A stretch of 64,000 nucleotides of DNA from MR-S7 sp000400995 (GCF_045291395.1 NZ_CP152342.1:2914001-2978000), one strand, 5' to 3'; positions 41,547-50,336 are shown, counted from the first letter of the stretch. The notes: a model not told the origin generated them from the sequence alone. Translations and numbers: made by a program.

Positions 41547-42203
41547 ATGGCCTACCGTAGAACCGAGGGCGTCGAGGCCCGGCTGGCGGACAACCGCAAC
41601 CGCATCCTGCACGCCGCGCGCACGCTCATCGGCGAGGGCGGCTGGCCCGAGGCGCAGGTGAGCCACGTGGCCGCCGCCGCGGGCGTGGCCACGGGCACCG
41701 TGTACCGCTACTTCCCCTCCAAGGCGCACCTGTGCGTGGAGGTGCTGTCTGCCGTGTCGCAGCGCGAGGTGGATGTGCTCGAAGCCATCGCCAGCGGCAC
41801 CGAGCCGCCCGCGCAGCGCCTGCAATCGGCCGTCACCGCCTTCGTGGAGCGCGCCATGCGCCACCGGCGCCTGGCCTACGCGCTCATTGCCGAACCCTGC
41901 GAACCCGAGATCGACCAGGCCCGCCTCACCTACCGCCACGCCATCAGCGCGCAGATCGTGCGCATCGTGCGCGCGGGCCAGGAGACGGGCGACTTCCCCC
42001 GCGCCCTGGATCCGGCCATCGCGGCCACGGTCATCGTCGGCGGCTTCATGGAGGCGCTGATCGGCCCGCTGTCGCCGCTGAACGCCGACTTCGGCCCCGC
42101 GGGCCAGCAGGACGCCGCCGCCGTGCGCGGCCTGGCCGGCCAGATCGCCGCGCTGTGCTGCGCGGCCCTTCTTTACCACCCACCCGAGGAGACACACCCA
42201 TGA
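41547..42203 (+). CDS. TetR-family transcriptional regulator
   Basis: A 218-residue protein. The N-terminal helix-turn-helix (NRILHAARTLIGEGGWPEAQ, then HVAAAAGVATGTVYRYFPSK) is typical of TetR. The C-terminal ligand-binding domain is all helical. It lies 3 bp after its presumed operator and overlaps the acyl-CoA dehydrogenase start (ATGA), so it most likely controls that gene in response to an acyl-CoA or related compound. Confidence 0.92.
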   Translation: MAYRRTEGVEARLADNRNRILHAARTLIGEGGWPEAQVSHVAAAAGVATGTVYRYFPSKAHLCVEVLSAVSQREVDVLEAIASGTEPPAQRLQSAVTAFVERAMRHRRLAYALIAEPCEPEIDQARLTYRHAISAQIVRIVRAGQETGDFPRALDPAIAATVIVGGFMEALIGPLSPLNADFGPAGQQDAAAVRGLAGQIAALCCAALLYHPPEETHP

Positions 42204-43912
42204 ACGCCCCCGCCACCGCCCAGCAACTGCAGCCCTCCGCCAGCCGCTACGCCACCCACGAGGTGCGCAACCAGGCCGCGCCCGCCACTGGCTTCAACGC
42301 CTTCGACGGCGACGCCGTGCTCACCGCCGCCGTCGCGCGCCATGCGCCCTGGGCCGCCGAAGGCGCCTCCCGCCTGGGCCGGCTGGCGGGCGACGAAGGC
42401 GTGCAGGAGCTGGCGCGCCTGGCCAACAAGCACACGCCCGAGCTGAAGACGCACGACCGCTACGGCAACCGCATCGACTGGGTGGACTTCCACCCCGCAT
42501 GGCACACGCTGATGGGCCTGGCCTGGGAACACGAGGTGCCTTCGCTCGCCTGGAACGCCACGGGCGCGCACCCTCACCTCGCGCGCGCCGTGCAGTCCTA
42601 CCTGTGGAACCAGGTGGAGCACGGCGTGGGCTGCCCCACGGGCATGGCCTATGCCGCCTACGCCGGCTTCCAGGCCGAGCCGGCCCTGAAGATCTGGGCG
42701 GACAAGGTGCGCGGCACGCGCTACGAATTCAGCCGCGCCGAGGTGGCGCACAAGCCTTCGGTGGTGATTGGCTACGCCATGACCGAGAAGCAGGGCGGCT
42801 CCGACCTGCGCGAGACGCAGACGACCGCCACCTATTCGCACGCGGCCGACTACCACGGCGCGGTGGCGCACTGGTACGAGCTCACGGGCCACAAGTGGTT
42901 CTGCTCGGTGCCCCAGTCCGACGGCTTCTTCACCCTGGCCAAGGTGGCGGGCGGCGTGACCTGCTTCTTCCTGCCGCGCACGCTGCCCGACGGCAGCCAC
43001 AACCGCTTCTTCATCCAGCGGCTCAAGGACAAAAGCGGCAACCGCTCCAACGCATCGAGCGAGGTGGAATACAGCGGCACGCTGGCCATCCGCGTCGGCA
43101 CCGAGGGCCAGGGCATCCGCGAGATCCTGTCGCACGCGCACCTCACGCGGCTGGACTTCGCCGTGGGCTCGGCAGGCCTGATGCGCCAGTCGCTCACGCT
43201 GGCGCTCAACCACTGCGCCACGCGCGCTGCCTTCGGCGGCGCGCTGGCCCACCAGCCCATGATGGCCAACGTGCTGGCCGACATGGCGGTGGAGGTGGAG
43301 GCCGCCACGCTGCTGGCGCTGCGCGTGGCCCGAGCCACCGACGGCATCGGCCGGGACGAGCGCGAAACCGCCTTCGCCCGCGTGGCCACGCCCGTGGCCA
43401 AGCTCTTCAACTGCTCGCGCGCGCCCGCCATCGCCTACGAGGCGCTGCAGTGCCACGGCGGCAACGGCTTCATCGAGGAGAACCCCATGGCCCGCGTGTA
43501 CCGCGAGGCGCCGCTCAACAGCGTGTGGGAAGGCGCGGCCAACATGATGTGCATGGACGTGCGCCGCGCCCTGCGCAAGGACGCGCACTGCCTGGAGGCC
43601 CTGATGGCCGACGCGCGCGACGTGCGCGGCCAGCACGCGGGCTTCGACCGTTTCGCCGGCGAGGTGGCCACGCTCGTGCAGGCCATGGTGGACGACGAAT
43701 ACCTCGCCCGCCCCGCCAGCGAGGCCATCGCGCGCCTCGTCCAGGGCGCCGAACTGCTGCGCCACTCCACGCCCGAGGTCGTGGACGCCTTCATGCACAC
43801 CCGCCTGGGCGGCAACGGCACCCACTGGGGCACGCTGCTGGGCACGCTGGGGCCTAACACCCGCGCCGCGCAGGCGCGCGCCATCGTGGACCGGGCGCAG
43901 GTGGTGCGCTGA
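42200..43912 (+). CDS. AidB-type acyl-CoA dehydrogenase
   Basis: A 570-residue flavoprotein. Its length and the long N-terminus (GFNAFDGDAVLTAAVARHAP) match the AidB subgroup rather than ordinary acyl-CoA dehydrogenases of about 390 residues. FAD-site motifs: YAMTEKQGGSDLRETQT, TGHKWFCSVPQSDGF, LALNHCATRAAFGGAL and QCHGGNGFIEE. The active-site glutamate context NSVWEGAANMM lies near residue 440. E. coli AidB is part of the alkylation response and binds DNA; relatives act on isovaleryl-CoA. The TetR partner favours a metabolic role here, but that is unproven. Confidence 0.9.
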   Translation: MNAPATAQQLQPSASRYATHEVRNQAAPATGFNAFDGDAVLTAAVARHAPWAAEGASRLGRLAGDEGVQELARLANKHTPELKTHDRYGNRIDWVDFHPAWHTLMGLAWEHEVPSLAWNATGAHPHLARAVQSYLWNQVEHGVGCPTGMAYAAYAGFQAEPALKIWADKVRGTRYEFSRAEVAHKPSVVIGYAMTEKQGGSDLRETQTTATYSHAADYHGAVAHWYELTGHKWFCSVPQSDGFFTLAKVAGGVTCFFLPRTLPDGSHNRFFIQRLKDKSGNRSNASSEVEYSGTLAIRVGTEGQGIREILSHAHLTRLDFAVGSAGLMRQSLTLALNHCATRAAFGGALAHQPMMANVLADMAVEVEAATLLALRVARATDGIGRDERETAFARVATPVAKLFNCSRAPAIAYEALQCHGGNGFIEENPMARVYREAPLNSVWEGAANMMCMDVRRALRKDAHCLEALMADARDVRGQHAGFDRFAGEVATLVQAMVDDEYLARPASEAIARLVQGAELLRHSTPEVVDAFMHTRLGGNGTHWGTLLGTLGPNTRAAQARAIVDRAQVVR

Positions 43913-43978
43913 GGAGCACAGGCGCTGGCGCACGGGTGCGCGACAATCGGCGGCTTTGCCCCGCCGCAACTCCTGCCC

Positions 43979-45223
43979 GTGTCCACTCCCTGCTTTGATG
44001 CCGTCATCGTCGGCGCCGGCGCCGCCGGCCTGTTCTGCGCCGCCCAGGCGGGCCAGCGCGGGCTGAAGGTGCTGCTGATCGACCATGCCGAGAAGGTGGC
44101 CGAGAAGATCCGCATCTCCGGCGGCGGACGCTGCAACTTCACCAACCGCGAGCTCGACCCACGCGCGCCGCAGCGCCACTTCGTGGGCAGCAACCCGCAG
44201 TTCTGCCGCTCGGCGCTGGCGCGCTACACACCCGCCACATTCATCGCCCTAGTGCAGAGGCACGGCATCGCCTTCCACGAGAAGCACAAGGGCCAGCTGT
44301 TTTGCGACCGCTCCTCCGAGGACCTCATCACCATGCTGCTCGCCGAATGCGCCGAGGGGCGCGTGGAGCGCTGGCAGCCCTGCGGCGTGAAAAACATAGC
44401 CTTTTCAGCCTCCAGCGCTTGCCAGCCAAGCGCCAGAAGCTATCAAATCGATACCGACCGGGGGCAGGTGGAGGCACGCAGCCTAGTCATCGCCACGGGC
44501 GGGCTGTCCATTCCCAAGATCGGCGCGACGGATTTCGGCTATCGACTGGCCCAGCAGTTCGGCCTGCCGCTGGTGGAGAGGCACCCGGGGCTGGTGCCGC
44601 TCACGTTCGACGGTGAGGCCTGGGCGCCCTATGCCCAGCTCGCGGGCCTGGCACTGCCGGTGGAAATCAGCACCGGCGCCAGGAAGGAGCGCATGGCCTT
44701 CCACGAAGACCTGCTGTTCACGCACCGCGGCCTGTCCGGCCCGGCCGTGCTGCAGATTTCCAGCTACTGGCAGCCGGGCACGCCCATCGCCATCGACCTC
44801 GCGCCTGGCGTTCAACTCCCCTCCGCGCTGGCCCAGGCCAAGGCACGGTCGAAGAAGCGCATTGCCAACGAGCTCGCCACCCTCGTGCCCAGCCGCCTGG
44901 CCGATGCCTGGGCTGGCCAGAGTCCGGAATGGCAGCGCCCCATCAACGAGGCTTCGGACAAGGCCCTCGCACGCCTAGCCGAGCGGCTGGCGCGCTGGGA
45001 AATCACGCCGACGGGCACCGAGGGATACAAGAAGGCCGAGGTCACGCTGGGCGGTGTGGACACGCGAACGCTCTCGCAGCAGACCATGGAATGCAAAACC
45101 CAGCCGGGCCTGTATTTCATCGGCGAGGTGGTGGACGTGACGGGCTGGCTGGGCGGCTACAACTTCCAGTGGGCCTGGGCCAGCGCCCATGCCTGTGCAC
45201 AGGCACTTCCGATGCAGGCCTGA
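43979..45223 (+). CDS. NAD(P)/FAD-dependent oxidoreductase (HI0933/BaiN family) with a repeat insertion
   Basis: A 414-residue flavoprotein starting at GTG 43979. The dinucleotide-binding motif VIVGAGAAGLFCAAQAG is followed by KIRISGGGRCNFTN, characteristic of the HI0933 group, then LVIATGGLSIPKIGATDFGY, EVTLGGVDTRTL and GLYFIGEVVDVTGWLGGYN. A palindromic repeat at 44389-44450 has added or replaced about 15-20 residues (KNIAFSASSACQPSARSYQI) in frame in a middle domain. The substrate of this family is generally unknown; one member, BaiN, acts in bile-acid reduction. Confidence 0.9.
   Translation: MSTPCFDAVIVGAGAAGLFCAAQAGQRGLKVLLIDHAEKVAEKIRISGGGRCNFTNRELDPRAPQRHFVGSNPQFCRSALARYTPATFIALVQRHGIAFHEKHKGQLFCDRSSEDLITMLLAECAEGRVERWQPCGVKNIAFSASSACQPSARSYQIDTDRGQVEARSLVIATGGLSIPKIGATDFGYRLAQQFGLPLVERHPGLVPLTFDGEAWAPYAQLAGLALPVEISTGARKERMAFHEDLLFTHRGLSGPAVLQISSYWQPGTPIAIDLAPGVQLPSALAQAKARSKKRIANELATLVPSRLADAWAGQSPEWQRPINEASDKALARLAERLARWEITPTGTEGYKKAEVTLGGVDTRTLSQQTMECKTQPGLYFIGEVVDVTGWLGGYNFQWAWASAHACAQALPMQA
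44389..44450. repeat. Palindromic repeat inside the flavoprotein gene, copy 11
   Basis: AAAACATAGCCTTTTCAGCC, then TCCAGCGCTTG-CCAGC-CAAGCGCCAGA, then AGCTATCAAATCG. It is well preserved including both arms and the AGCTATCAAA tail, and the reading frame passes through it without a stop. Confidence 0.85.
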
Positions 45224-45314
45224 ATCCGCTCAGTTGACGCGTATCAAATAAAAAACGGGCCGTTACGTCAGAAAGCGGACTTTTTGTTCAAGAATCGCCT
45301 ATCCGCCATTAACG

Positions 45315-46778
45315 GTGTTTGACATTCCTTCAGCGAGATCCAATGCGCAGAAAAAACTCCTGCCCCCGCTGGCCCTGGCCGCCAGCCTGCTGGCCGCCAG
45401 CCTGCCTGCCTCGGCCTATGAAGTGCAGGCCGGCAAGATCCTCGATGGCGCGGGCCGCACCGTGCAGTTGCGCGGGGTGAACTGGTTCGGCTTCGGCACC
45501 GACATCAAGGTGGTGCACGGGCTGTGGACGCGCAACTGGAAGGACATGATCGACCAGATGCAGGGGCTGGGCTTCAATGCCGTGCGCCTGCCCTTCTGCC
45601 CCGCCACGCTGGACGGCGTCACCCCGGGCGGCATCGACTACTACCGCAACCCCGACCTGCGCGGCCTCAATTCCCTCGAACTGATGGACCGCGTGGTCGA
45701 TGAGCTCAGCGGCCGGGGCATGTACGTGCTGCTGGACCACCACACGCCCGACTGCCAGAACATCAGCGAGCTCTGGTACACGCCCAACTACAGCGAGCAG
45801 GAGTGGATCAGCGACCTGGTCTTCGTGGCCCAGCGCTATGCCCAGGTGCCTGGCGTGATCGGCCTCGACATCAAGAACGAGCCCCACGGCGCCGCCACCT
45901 GGGGCGCTGGCAACCCCGCCACCGACTGGAACCGCGCGGCCGAGCGCGCGGCGGCTGCCGTGCTGCAGGCCGCGCCGCACTGGCTGATCGCGGTGGAAGG
46001 CATCGGCGCCAGCAACACCTGCTCCAGCCAGGGCGGCCATTTCTGGGGCGGCAACATCGAGCCGCTCGAATGCACGCCCCTGGACATTCCCGCCAACCGG
46101 CTGCTGCTGTCGCCGCACGTCTACGGCCCGGACGTCTACGAGCAGAGCTACTTCAACGCGCCCGGCTTCCCCGCCAACATGCCCGCCATCTGGGAACAGC
46201 AGTTCGGCCGCTTCGTGCAAAAGGGCTATACCCTGGCCTTGGGCGAATTCGGCGGCAAGTACGGACAGGGCCTGGCACACGACGTGGCCTGGCAGGACGC
46301 GCTGGTGGACTACCTCATCGCCAAGGACATGCGCAACGGCTTCTACTGGTCGTGGAACCCCAACAGCGGCGACACCGGCGGCATCCTGCAGGACGACTGG
46401 CAGAGCGTGCGCAGCGACAAGGTGCGCCTGCTGCAGCGCCTGTGGGGCGATGGCACGGAGCCCACGAACCCACCGCCACCGCCACCGCCACCGCCACCGC
46501 CACCGCCACCGCCACCGCCACCAGCCGCCAATTTTGCGGTCATGGCGACGATCTATACCGACTGGACCAGCGGCTACTGCCAGCGCGTGAACGTCGTCAA
46601 CATGGGCGGAGCGCCGGGCGAATGGACGGTCACCACCCAGGTCAGCGGCACCATCAACAACCTGTGGAACGCGCAGTGGACGCAGCAGGGCAGCCAGCTC
46701 ACGGCCTCCGGCCTGCACTGGAACAAGACCCTGGCACCCGGCGCGACGGCGGAATTCGGCTTTTGCGCTCAGCGCTGA
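45315..46778 (+). CDS. Secreted GH5 cellulase (endoglucanase) with C-terminal CBM2-like domain
   Basis: A 487-residue enzyme. Signal peptide to about residue 34 (LALAASLLAASLPASA). The GH5 catalytic domain has RGVNWFGFGT, the acid/base Glu189 in DIKNEPHG and the nucleophile Glu311 in LGEFGGKYG. An 18-proline linker, encoded by a hexanucleotide repeat, joins it to about 95 residues resembling a family-2 cellulose-binding module (TDWTSGYCQRVNVVNMG; LHWNKTLAPGATAEFGFC) with a Cys pair and exposed Trp. It hydrolyses beta-1,4-glucan outside the cell. It lies alone with its own terminator, so it may be a transferred gene. The start is ambiguous: TTG/GTG-type start at 45315 with no clear SD. Confidence 0.92.
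   Translation: MFDIPSARSNAQKKLLPPLALAASLLAASLPASAYEVQAGKILDGAGRTVQLRGVNWFGFGTDIKVVHGLWTRNWKDMIDQMQGLGFNAVRLPFCPATLDGVTPGGIDYYRNPDLRGLNSLELMDRVVDELSGRGMYVLLDHHTPDCQNISELWYTPNYSEQEWISDLVFVAQRYAQVPGVIGLDIKNEPHGAATWGAGNPATDWNRAAERAAAAVLQAAPHWLIAVEGIGASNTCSSQGGHFWGGNIEPLECTPLDIPANRLLLSPHVYGPDVYEQSYFNAPGFPANMPAIWEQQFGRFVQKGYTLALGEFGGKYGQGLAHDVAWQDALVDYLIAKDMRNGFYWSWNPNSGDTGGILQDDWQSVRSDKVRLLQRLWGDGTEPTNPPPPPPPPPPPPPPPPPPAANFAVMATIYTDWTSGYCQRVNVVNMGGAPGEWTVTTQVSGTINNLWNAQWTQQGSQLTASGLHWNKTLAPGATAEFGFCAQR
46470..46523 (+). repeat. (CCACCG)n hexanucleotide microsatellite in the cellulase linker
   Basis: Eight perfect CCACCG units (46470-46517) and a ninth, CCACCA. Each unit encodes Pro-Pro, so gains or losses change the linker length by two residues and never shift the frame. 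Confidence 0.92.
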
Positions 46779-46798
46779 AGCCGCCATCCCCTCATGCA

Positions 46799-46823
46799 AA
46801 GCAGCCCATGGCTGCTTTTTGCG
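46799..46823 (+). terminator. Intrinsic terminator of the cellulase gene
   Basis: Stem AAAGCAGCC (46799-46807), loop CAT, GGCTGCTTT (46811-46819), then TT. Confidence 0.8.
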
Positions 46824-46830
46824 GATTTTA

Positions 46831-46853
46831 AATATTCATTTAAAATGAATCTT
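46831..46853 (+). promoter_or_regulatory. NsrR-like operator upstream of nnrS
   Basis: AATATTCATTT-A-AAATGAATCTT is an 11-1-11 dyad with 10 of 11 pairs. It closely resembles the known NsrR consensus of two AANATGCATTT-type half sites. It lies 34 bp before the nnrS start in an AT-rich patch. NsrR is the Fe-S nitric-oxide-sensing repressor, and nnrS genes are established targets in betaproteobacteria, so the assignment is well supported though unproven here. Confidence 0.75.
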
Positions 46854-46886
46854 AAGCCGCTGACACCCTTTTAGACAGGCTTCCCC

Positions 46887-48092
46887 ATGACCCCGTCCCC
46901 ACTCGTTTCCGCTTCTTCCACAGCCCAGCCGGCCGTGGCGCTCCAGGGCTGGCCGCTGCTGCGCCTGGGCTTTCGGCCCTTCTACCTGGGCACGGCCCTG
47001 CTGGCTTGCCTCTCGGTGCCGCTGTGGATCGCCGTGTTCCTGGGCCACGTGTCATGGCAGTTCCCGGTGCCTGCGCTGCTGTGGCACGCGCACGAGATGC
47101 TGTTCGGCTTTGCCGCCGGCGTGGTGGTGGGGTTCCTGCTCACTGCCGTGAAGGCCTGGACGGGGCTCGAGACCGCACGCGGCCCGCTGCTGGGGGCGCT
47201 GGCCCTGCTCTGGCTCGCGGCGCGGCTGGCGGCGCTGGTCGCGCCCTATCCCGTCTACGCGGCGCTGGACATGGCGCTGCTGCCGGCCGCGGCGGCCGTG
47301 CTGCTGCGCGTGCTGCTCAAGGCCGGCAACAAGCGCAACATTCCCCTGGTCTCGCTGCTGCTGATGATGGCGGCGGCCAACCTGGCGTTCCACCTGTCGG
47401 TGCTCGGCGCCATCGCCCTGCCCGCCATGACGGCCTTGTACGCGGAACTGGCGCTCATCCTCATGGTGGTGTGCGTCATCACCGGCCGGGTGGTCCCCAT
47501 GTTCACGCGCAACGTGACGCCGGGCCTGGTCATCCATGTGTCGCGCCGGTTTGAGCTGTCGCTGCTGGCCTGCACAGCCCTGGCCCTGGCACTGTGGGTG
47601 CTGTCCGCGCCAGCGCCCGTGGTGCTGGCAGCCAGCCTGGCCGCCGCCGTGCTGCACGCCGTGCGGCTGTGGAGCTGGCACCCGCTGGTCACCCGCAAGC
47701 GCCCCATCCTGTGGATCCTGCATGCCTCCTATGCGTGGCTGCCGGTGGGCTTCGCGCTGCTGGCGCTGGCCCAACTGGCCTGGGTGCCGCCGACCCTGGC
47801 GGTACATGCCTTTGCCGTGGGCGTGATCGGCGGCCTCATCATCGGCATGGTCACGCGCACGGCGCGCGGCCACACCGGGAGGCTGCTGCAGGCCTCGCGC
47901 GGCGAGATGGCGGCCTACGCGCTGGTGATAGCTGCCGCCGTGCTGCGCGTGCTGGTGCCCGCCGTACAGCCGGCCTGGTATGCCTGGGCGCTGGAAGGTG
48001 CCGCCTGCCTGTGGGCCATCGCCTTCGCGATCTACCTGGCGATCTACACCCCCTGGCTGATGCGCACCCGCCTGGACGGCAAGGACGGCTGA
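46887..48092 (+). CDS. nnrS: NnrS family protein (nitric-oxide response membrane protein)
   Basis: A 401-residue polytopic inner-membrane protein of about twelve helices. NnrS landmarks are LRLGFRPFYLGTALLA near the N-terminus, LLWHAHEMLFGFAAGVVVGF with metal- or haem-ligand histidines, VVCVITGRVVPMFTRN, and the late VIGGLIIGMVTRTARGHTGR. NnrS is a haem- and copper-containing protein that relieves nitrosative stress. The NsrR-like box directly upstream and a DUF2249 gene directly downstream agree with this role. Confidence 0.93.
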   Translation: MTPSPLVSASSTAQPAVALQGWPLLRLGFRPFYLGTALLACLSVPLWIAVFLGHVSWQFPVPALLWHAHEMLFGFAAGVVVGFLLTAVKAWTGLETARGPLLGALALLWLAARLAALVAPYPVYAALDMALLPAAAAVLLRVLLKAGNKRNIPLVSLLLMMAAANLAFHLSVLGAIALPAMTALYAELALILMVVCVITGRVVPMFTRNVTPGLVIHVSRRFELSLLACTALALALWVLSAPAPVVLAASLAAAVLHAVRLWSWHPLVTRKRPILWILHASYAWLPVGFALLALAQLAWVPPTLAVHAFAVGVIGGLIIGMVTRTARGHTGRLLQASRGEMAAYALVIAAAVLRVLVPAVQPAWYAWALEGAACLWAIAFAIYLAIYTPWLMRTRLDGKDG

Positions 48093-48141
48093 CGGCCTGC
48101 CCCTTCCCCCTTTTCCACTCCCCTTATTGAAAGGTTGAACC

Positions 48142-48429
48142 ATGAGCCAAGCCGTTTCCGTGATCGACGTGCGCACCATCGTGCCCTTCGAGCGCCATGC
48201 GCTGATCTTCGGCCGCCTGGACGCGCTGGATGCCGGCCAGTCGCTGCAGATCGTCAACGACCACGACCCCGTGCCGCTGCACATACAGCTCGAAGGCCGC
48301 GCCCCGGGCCAGTTCCAATGGACCTACCTGCAGTCCGGCCCGCAGTTGTGGCAGATCGAGATCACCAAGAAGGCCACCCAGGCCCAGGCCGAAGACTCCT
48401 GCTGCTCCGGCGGCGCCTGCTGCGGCTGA
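48142..48429 (+). CDS. DUF2249 domain protein with Cys-rich tail
   Basis: A 95-residue cytoplasmic protein. The DUF2249 core begins IDVRTIVPFERHALIFGRLD and has the HIQLEGRAPGQFQWTYLQSG strand pair. The C-terminus is DSCCSGGACCG, two Cys-Cys pairs that could bind metal or be nitrosylated. It is 50 bp after nnrS and presumably in the same NsrR-controlled unit. DUF2249 proteins are repeatedly found beside nitric-oxide-responsive genes, but no activity is established. Confidence 0.88.
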   Translation: MSQAVSVIDVRTIVPFERHALIFGRLDALDAGQSLQIVNDHDPVPLHIQLEGRAPGQFQWTYLQSGPQLWQIEITKKATQAQAEDSCCSGGACCG

Positions 48430-48436
48430 TCCGCAC

Positions 48437-49150
48437 TCAAGCGCCCGCCACGGCGCTCCAGCGCTCCATGCCGAGCCAGTCACGCAACGCCACGGCGCCC
48501 TGCGGCGTGACCTCCAGCGCGCGCGAGCCCGGCACGCGCCGCAGCCAGCCGCTGTCCACGCAATGCACGCAGAGCATGGCCCCAAGCCGCCCGGCCACGT
48601 GCGGACGGCGCTCGCTCCAGTCCAGGCAGGGGCGGCACGGCGGACGCCGCGCGGGTCCGGCCTGCGGCACGGCCAGCCCCAGCGGCCGCAGCACGGCCGC
48701 TGCGCGCGCGGTAACACGGCCACCGGCCTCGTCGTCGAACGCGATCGCGCCCTCTTCCAGCAAGTGCGCGGCGATGGCTACGCCCAGACGCCCCGCGATG
48801 TGGTCGTAGCAGGTGCGCGCCCTGCGCAGTGCGGCGTCGCGCGGCCCCAAGGCCATGGGACGAGGCGCGTCCGCCTGCCGCACGGCCAACTGCATCAGCC
48901 CTTCGAGCAGGCGCGCCACCTCGGCCGAGGCCAGGCGGTGATAGCGGTGGCGTCCCTGCCGGTCCTGCACCAGCAGCCCCGCCTCCACCAGCAGGCCCAG
49001 GTGGCGGCTGGCCGTGGCGGCCGACACGCACCCCGCCTCGGCCAGTTCGCGCGCCGTGAGCGCCCGCCCGTCCATCAGCGCGAGCAGCATGGCCGTGCGG
49101 GCGGGCTCGCCCACGAGGGCGGCAATGCGCGCGATCTGGTTGGTATTCAT
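48437..49150 (-). CDS. ArsR-type winged-helix regulator with an extended Cys-containing C-terminal domain
   Basis: A 237-residue protein. The N-terminal ArsR-like domain (ARTAMLLALMDGRALTAREL, then VSAATASRHLGLLVEAGLLV, wing QDRQGRHRYHRL) is followed by about 130 residues not found in simple ArsR proteins. This region includes a cluster PPCRPCLDW and LCVHC that could hold metal or redox cysteines. It ends 8 bp from the convergent DUF2249 stop and is divergent from the NIPSNAP gene, its likely target. The ATG at 49150 begins MNTNQIARIAALVGEPAR. Confidence 0.86.
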   Translation of the reverse strand: MNTNQIARIAALVGEPARTAMLLALMDGRALTARELAEAGCVSAATASRHLGLLVEAGLLVQDRQGRHRYHRLASAEVARLLEGLMQLAVRQADAPRPMALGPRDAALRRARTCYDHIAGRLGVAIAAHLLEEGAIAFDDEAGGRVTARAAAVLRPLGLAVPQAGPARRPPCRPCLDWSERRPHVAGRLGAMLCVHCVDSGWLRRVPGSRALEVTPQGAVALRDWLGMERWSAVAGA

Positions 49151-49260
49151 GCCGGCAGTGTGCCGGAATGTGCATGGCCCGTGCTTCGTTTCAGAGCGAA
49201 GCATCGGTCCCCGGCTGCGGTGCACGATGGCGGCATTCGCCACCACCGGAGCCCCACCCC

Positions 49261-49593
49261 ATGCCCCTCACCTGCTTCATCCGCTACGAGATCGACCCAT
49301 TCCAGCGCGAAGCCTTTCGCGCCTATGCCGAGGCCTGGGGCCGCATCATCCCGCGCTGCGGCGGCCACCTCGTCGGCTATTTCCTGCCCAGCGAAGGCAC
49401 CAGCTACGAGGCCTGGGGCCTGATCGCCTTCGACAGCCTGGCCGCCTACGAGGCCTACCGCGCCCGCCTGCGCGCCGACCCGGAGGGCCGCGCCAACTTC
49501 GAGCGGGCGCAGCGGCAGCGCTTCATCCTGCGCGAGCAGCGCAGCTTCACCGAGGTGGTGGACGGCACCCTCGCCCGCCCCGCACAGCCATGA
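49261..49593 (+). CDS. NIPSNAP family protein
   Basis: A 110-residue dimeric alpha-beta-barrel protein: FIRYEIDPFQREAFRAYAEA, CGGHLVGYFLPSEGTSYEAW and FDSLAAYEAYRARLRAD match NIPSNAP. Function is unknown. It overlaps the next gene by ATGA and is divergent from the ArsR regulator, so the three form one small controlled unit. Confidence 0.88.
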   Translation: MPLTCFIRYEIDPFQREAFRAYAEAWGRIIPRCGGHLVGYFLPSEGTSYEAWGLIAFDSLAAYEAYRARLRADPEGRANFERAQRQRFILREQRSFTEVVDGTLARPAQP

Positions 49594-49967
49594 TCGCCGT
49601 GATCTTCGAGGTGGATCCCGCCGCCGGCCAGCGCCAGGCCTACCTGGACATCGCCGCCGGCCTGTACGAGCAACTGCAGGCCATGGACGGCTTTCTCTCC
49701 GTGGAGCGCTTCGAGAGCCTGTCCACGCCCGGACGGCTGCTGTCGCTGAGCTTCTGGCGCGACGAGGCGGCCGTTGCCCGCTGGCGCGCGCTGCCGCAGC
49801 ACCGCGCGGCGCAGACGGCAGGACGCGCAGGCGTGTTCTCCCACTACCGGCTGCGCGTGGCCACCGTGCTACGCGACTACGGGCTGAACGAGCGCACCGA
49901 GGCGCCCGCCGAATCGCGCGCCAGCCATGCGCACCCCGCATTGCCTCCCGACATGAACTCGCTATAA
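49590..49967 (+). CDS. Antibiotic biosynthesis monooxygenase (ABM) domain protein
   Basis: A 125-residue protein with a single ABM dimeric barrel (MIAVIFEVDPAAGQRQAYLD, QLQAMDGFLSVERFESL, LLSLSFWRDEAAVARWRA). Such domains include haem-degrading and quinol oxygenases as well as proteins without known activity. Coupled to the NIPSNAP gene of the same fold. Its 3' end contains the rpsU promoter, so the last codons overlap a regulatory site. Confidence 0.88.
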   Translation: MIAVIFEVDPAAGQRQAYLDIAAGLYEQLQAMDGFLSVERFESLSTPGRLLSLSFWRDEAAVARWRALPQHRAAQTAGRAGVFSHYRLRVATVLRDYGLNERTEAPAESRASHAHPALPPDMNSL

Positions 49968-49968
49968 T
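49941..49968 (+). promoter_or_regulatory. Sigma-70 promoter of rpsU
   Basis: TTGCCT (49941-49946), 16-bp spacer, TATAAT (49963-49968, consensus), inside the end of the ABM gene. The transcript would have about 120 nt of leader with hairpin potential (CGCGCACGGCTTTCGGGCCCG) before rpsU. Confidence 0.8.
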
Positions 49969-50094
49969 GTCGGGCTCTGCTGGCATGCCCCGTCGGCCGG
50001 ATACTAGTTACAGACGGGGAAAACCGCCGCGCACGGCTTTCGGGCCCGATCTTCCCGGGAACCCTCTGCGGGCACATTTGGAAAACATTAGCTA

Positions 50095-50307
50095 ATGACC
50101 ACCATCCGTGTAAAAGAAAACGAACCCTTTGACGTGGCCCTGCGCCGCTTCAAGCGCACCATCGAGAAGCTGGGCCTGCTGACCGACCTGCGCGCCCGCG
50201 AGTTCTACGAGAAGCCCACCGCCGAGCGCAAGCGCAAGAAGGCTGCTGCCGTCAAGCGCCACTACAAGCGCGTGCGCAGCATGCAACTGCCCAAGAAGCT
50301 GTACTGA
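50095..50307 (+). CDS. rpsU: 30S ribosomal protein S21
   Basis: A 70-residue basic protein with the S21 sequence [40 protein letters not shown] and the C-terminal KKLY. It binds the small subunit near the 3' end of 16S rRNA and helps initiation. It has its own promoter and terminator; yqeY follows, a common order. Confidence 0.98.
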
Positions 50308-50336
50308 TCGCAGCCCGGCGTTTCACCGACGCCCGC

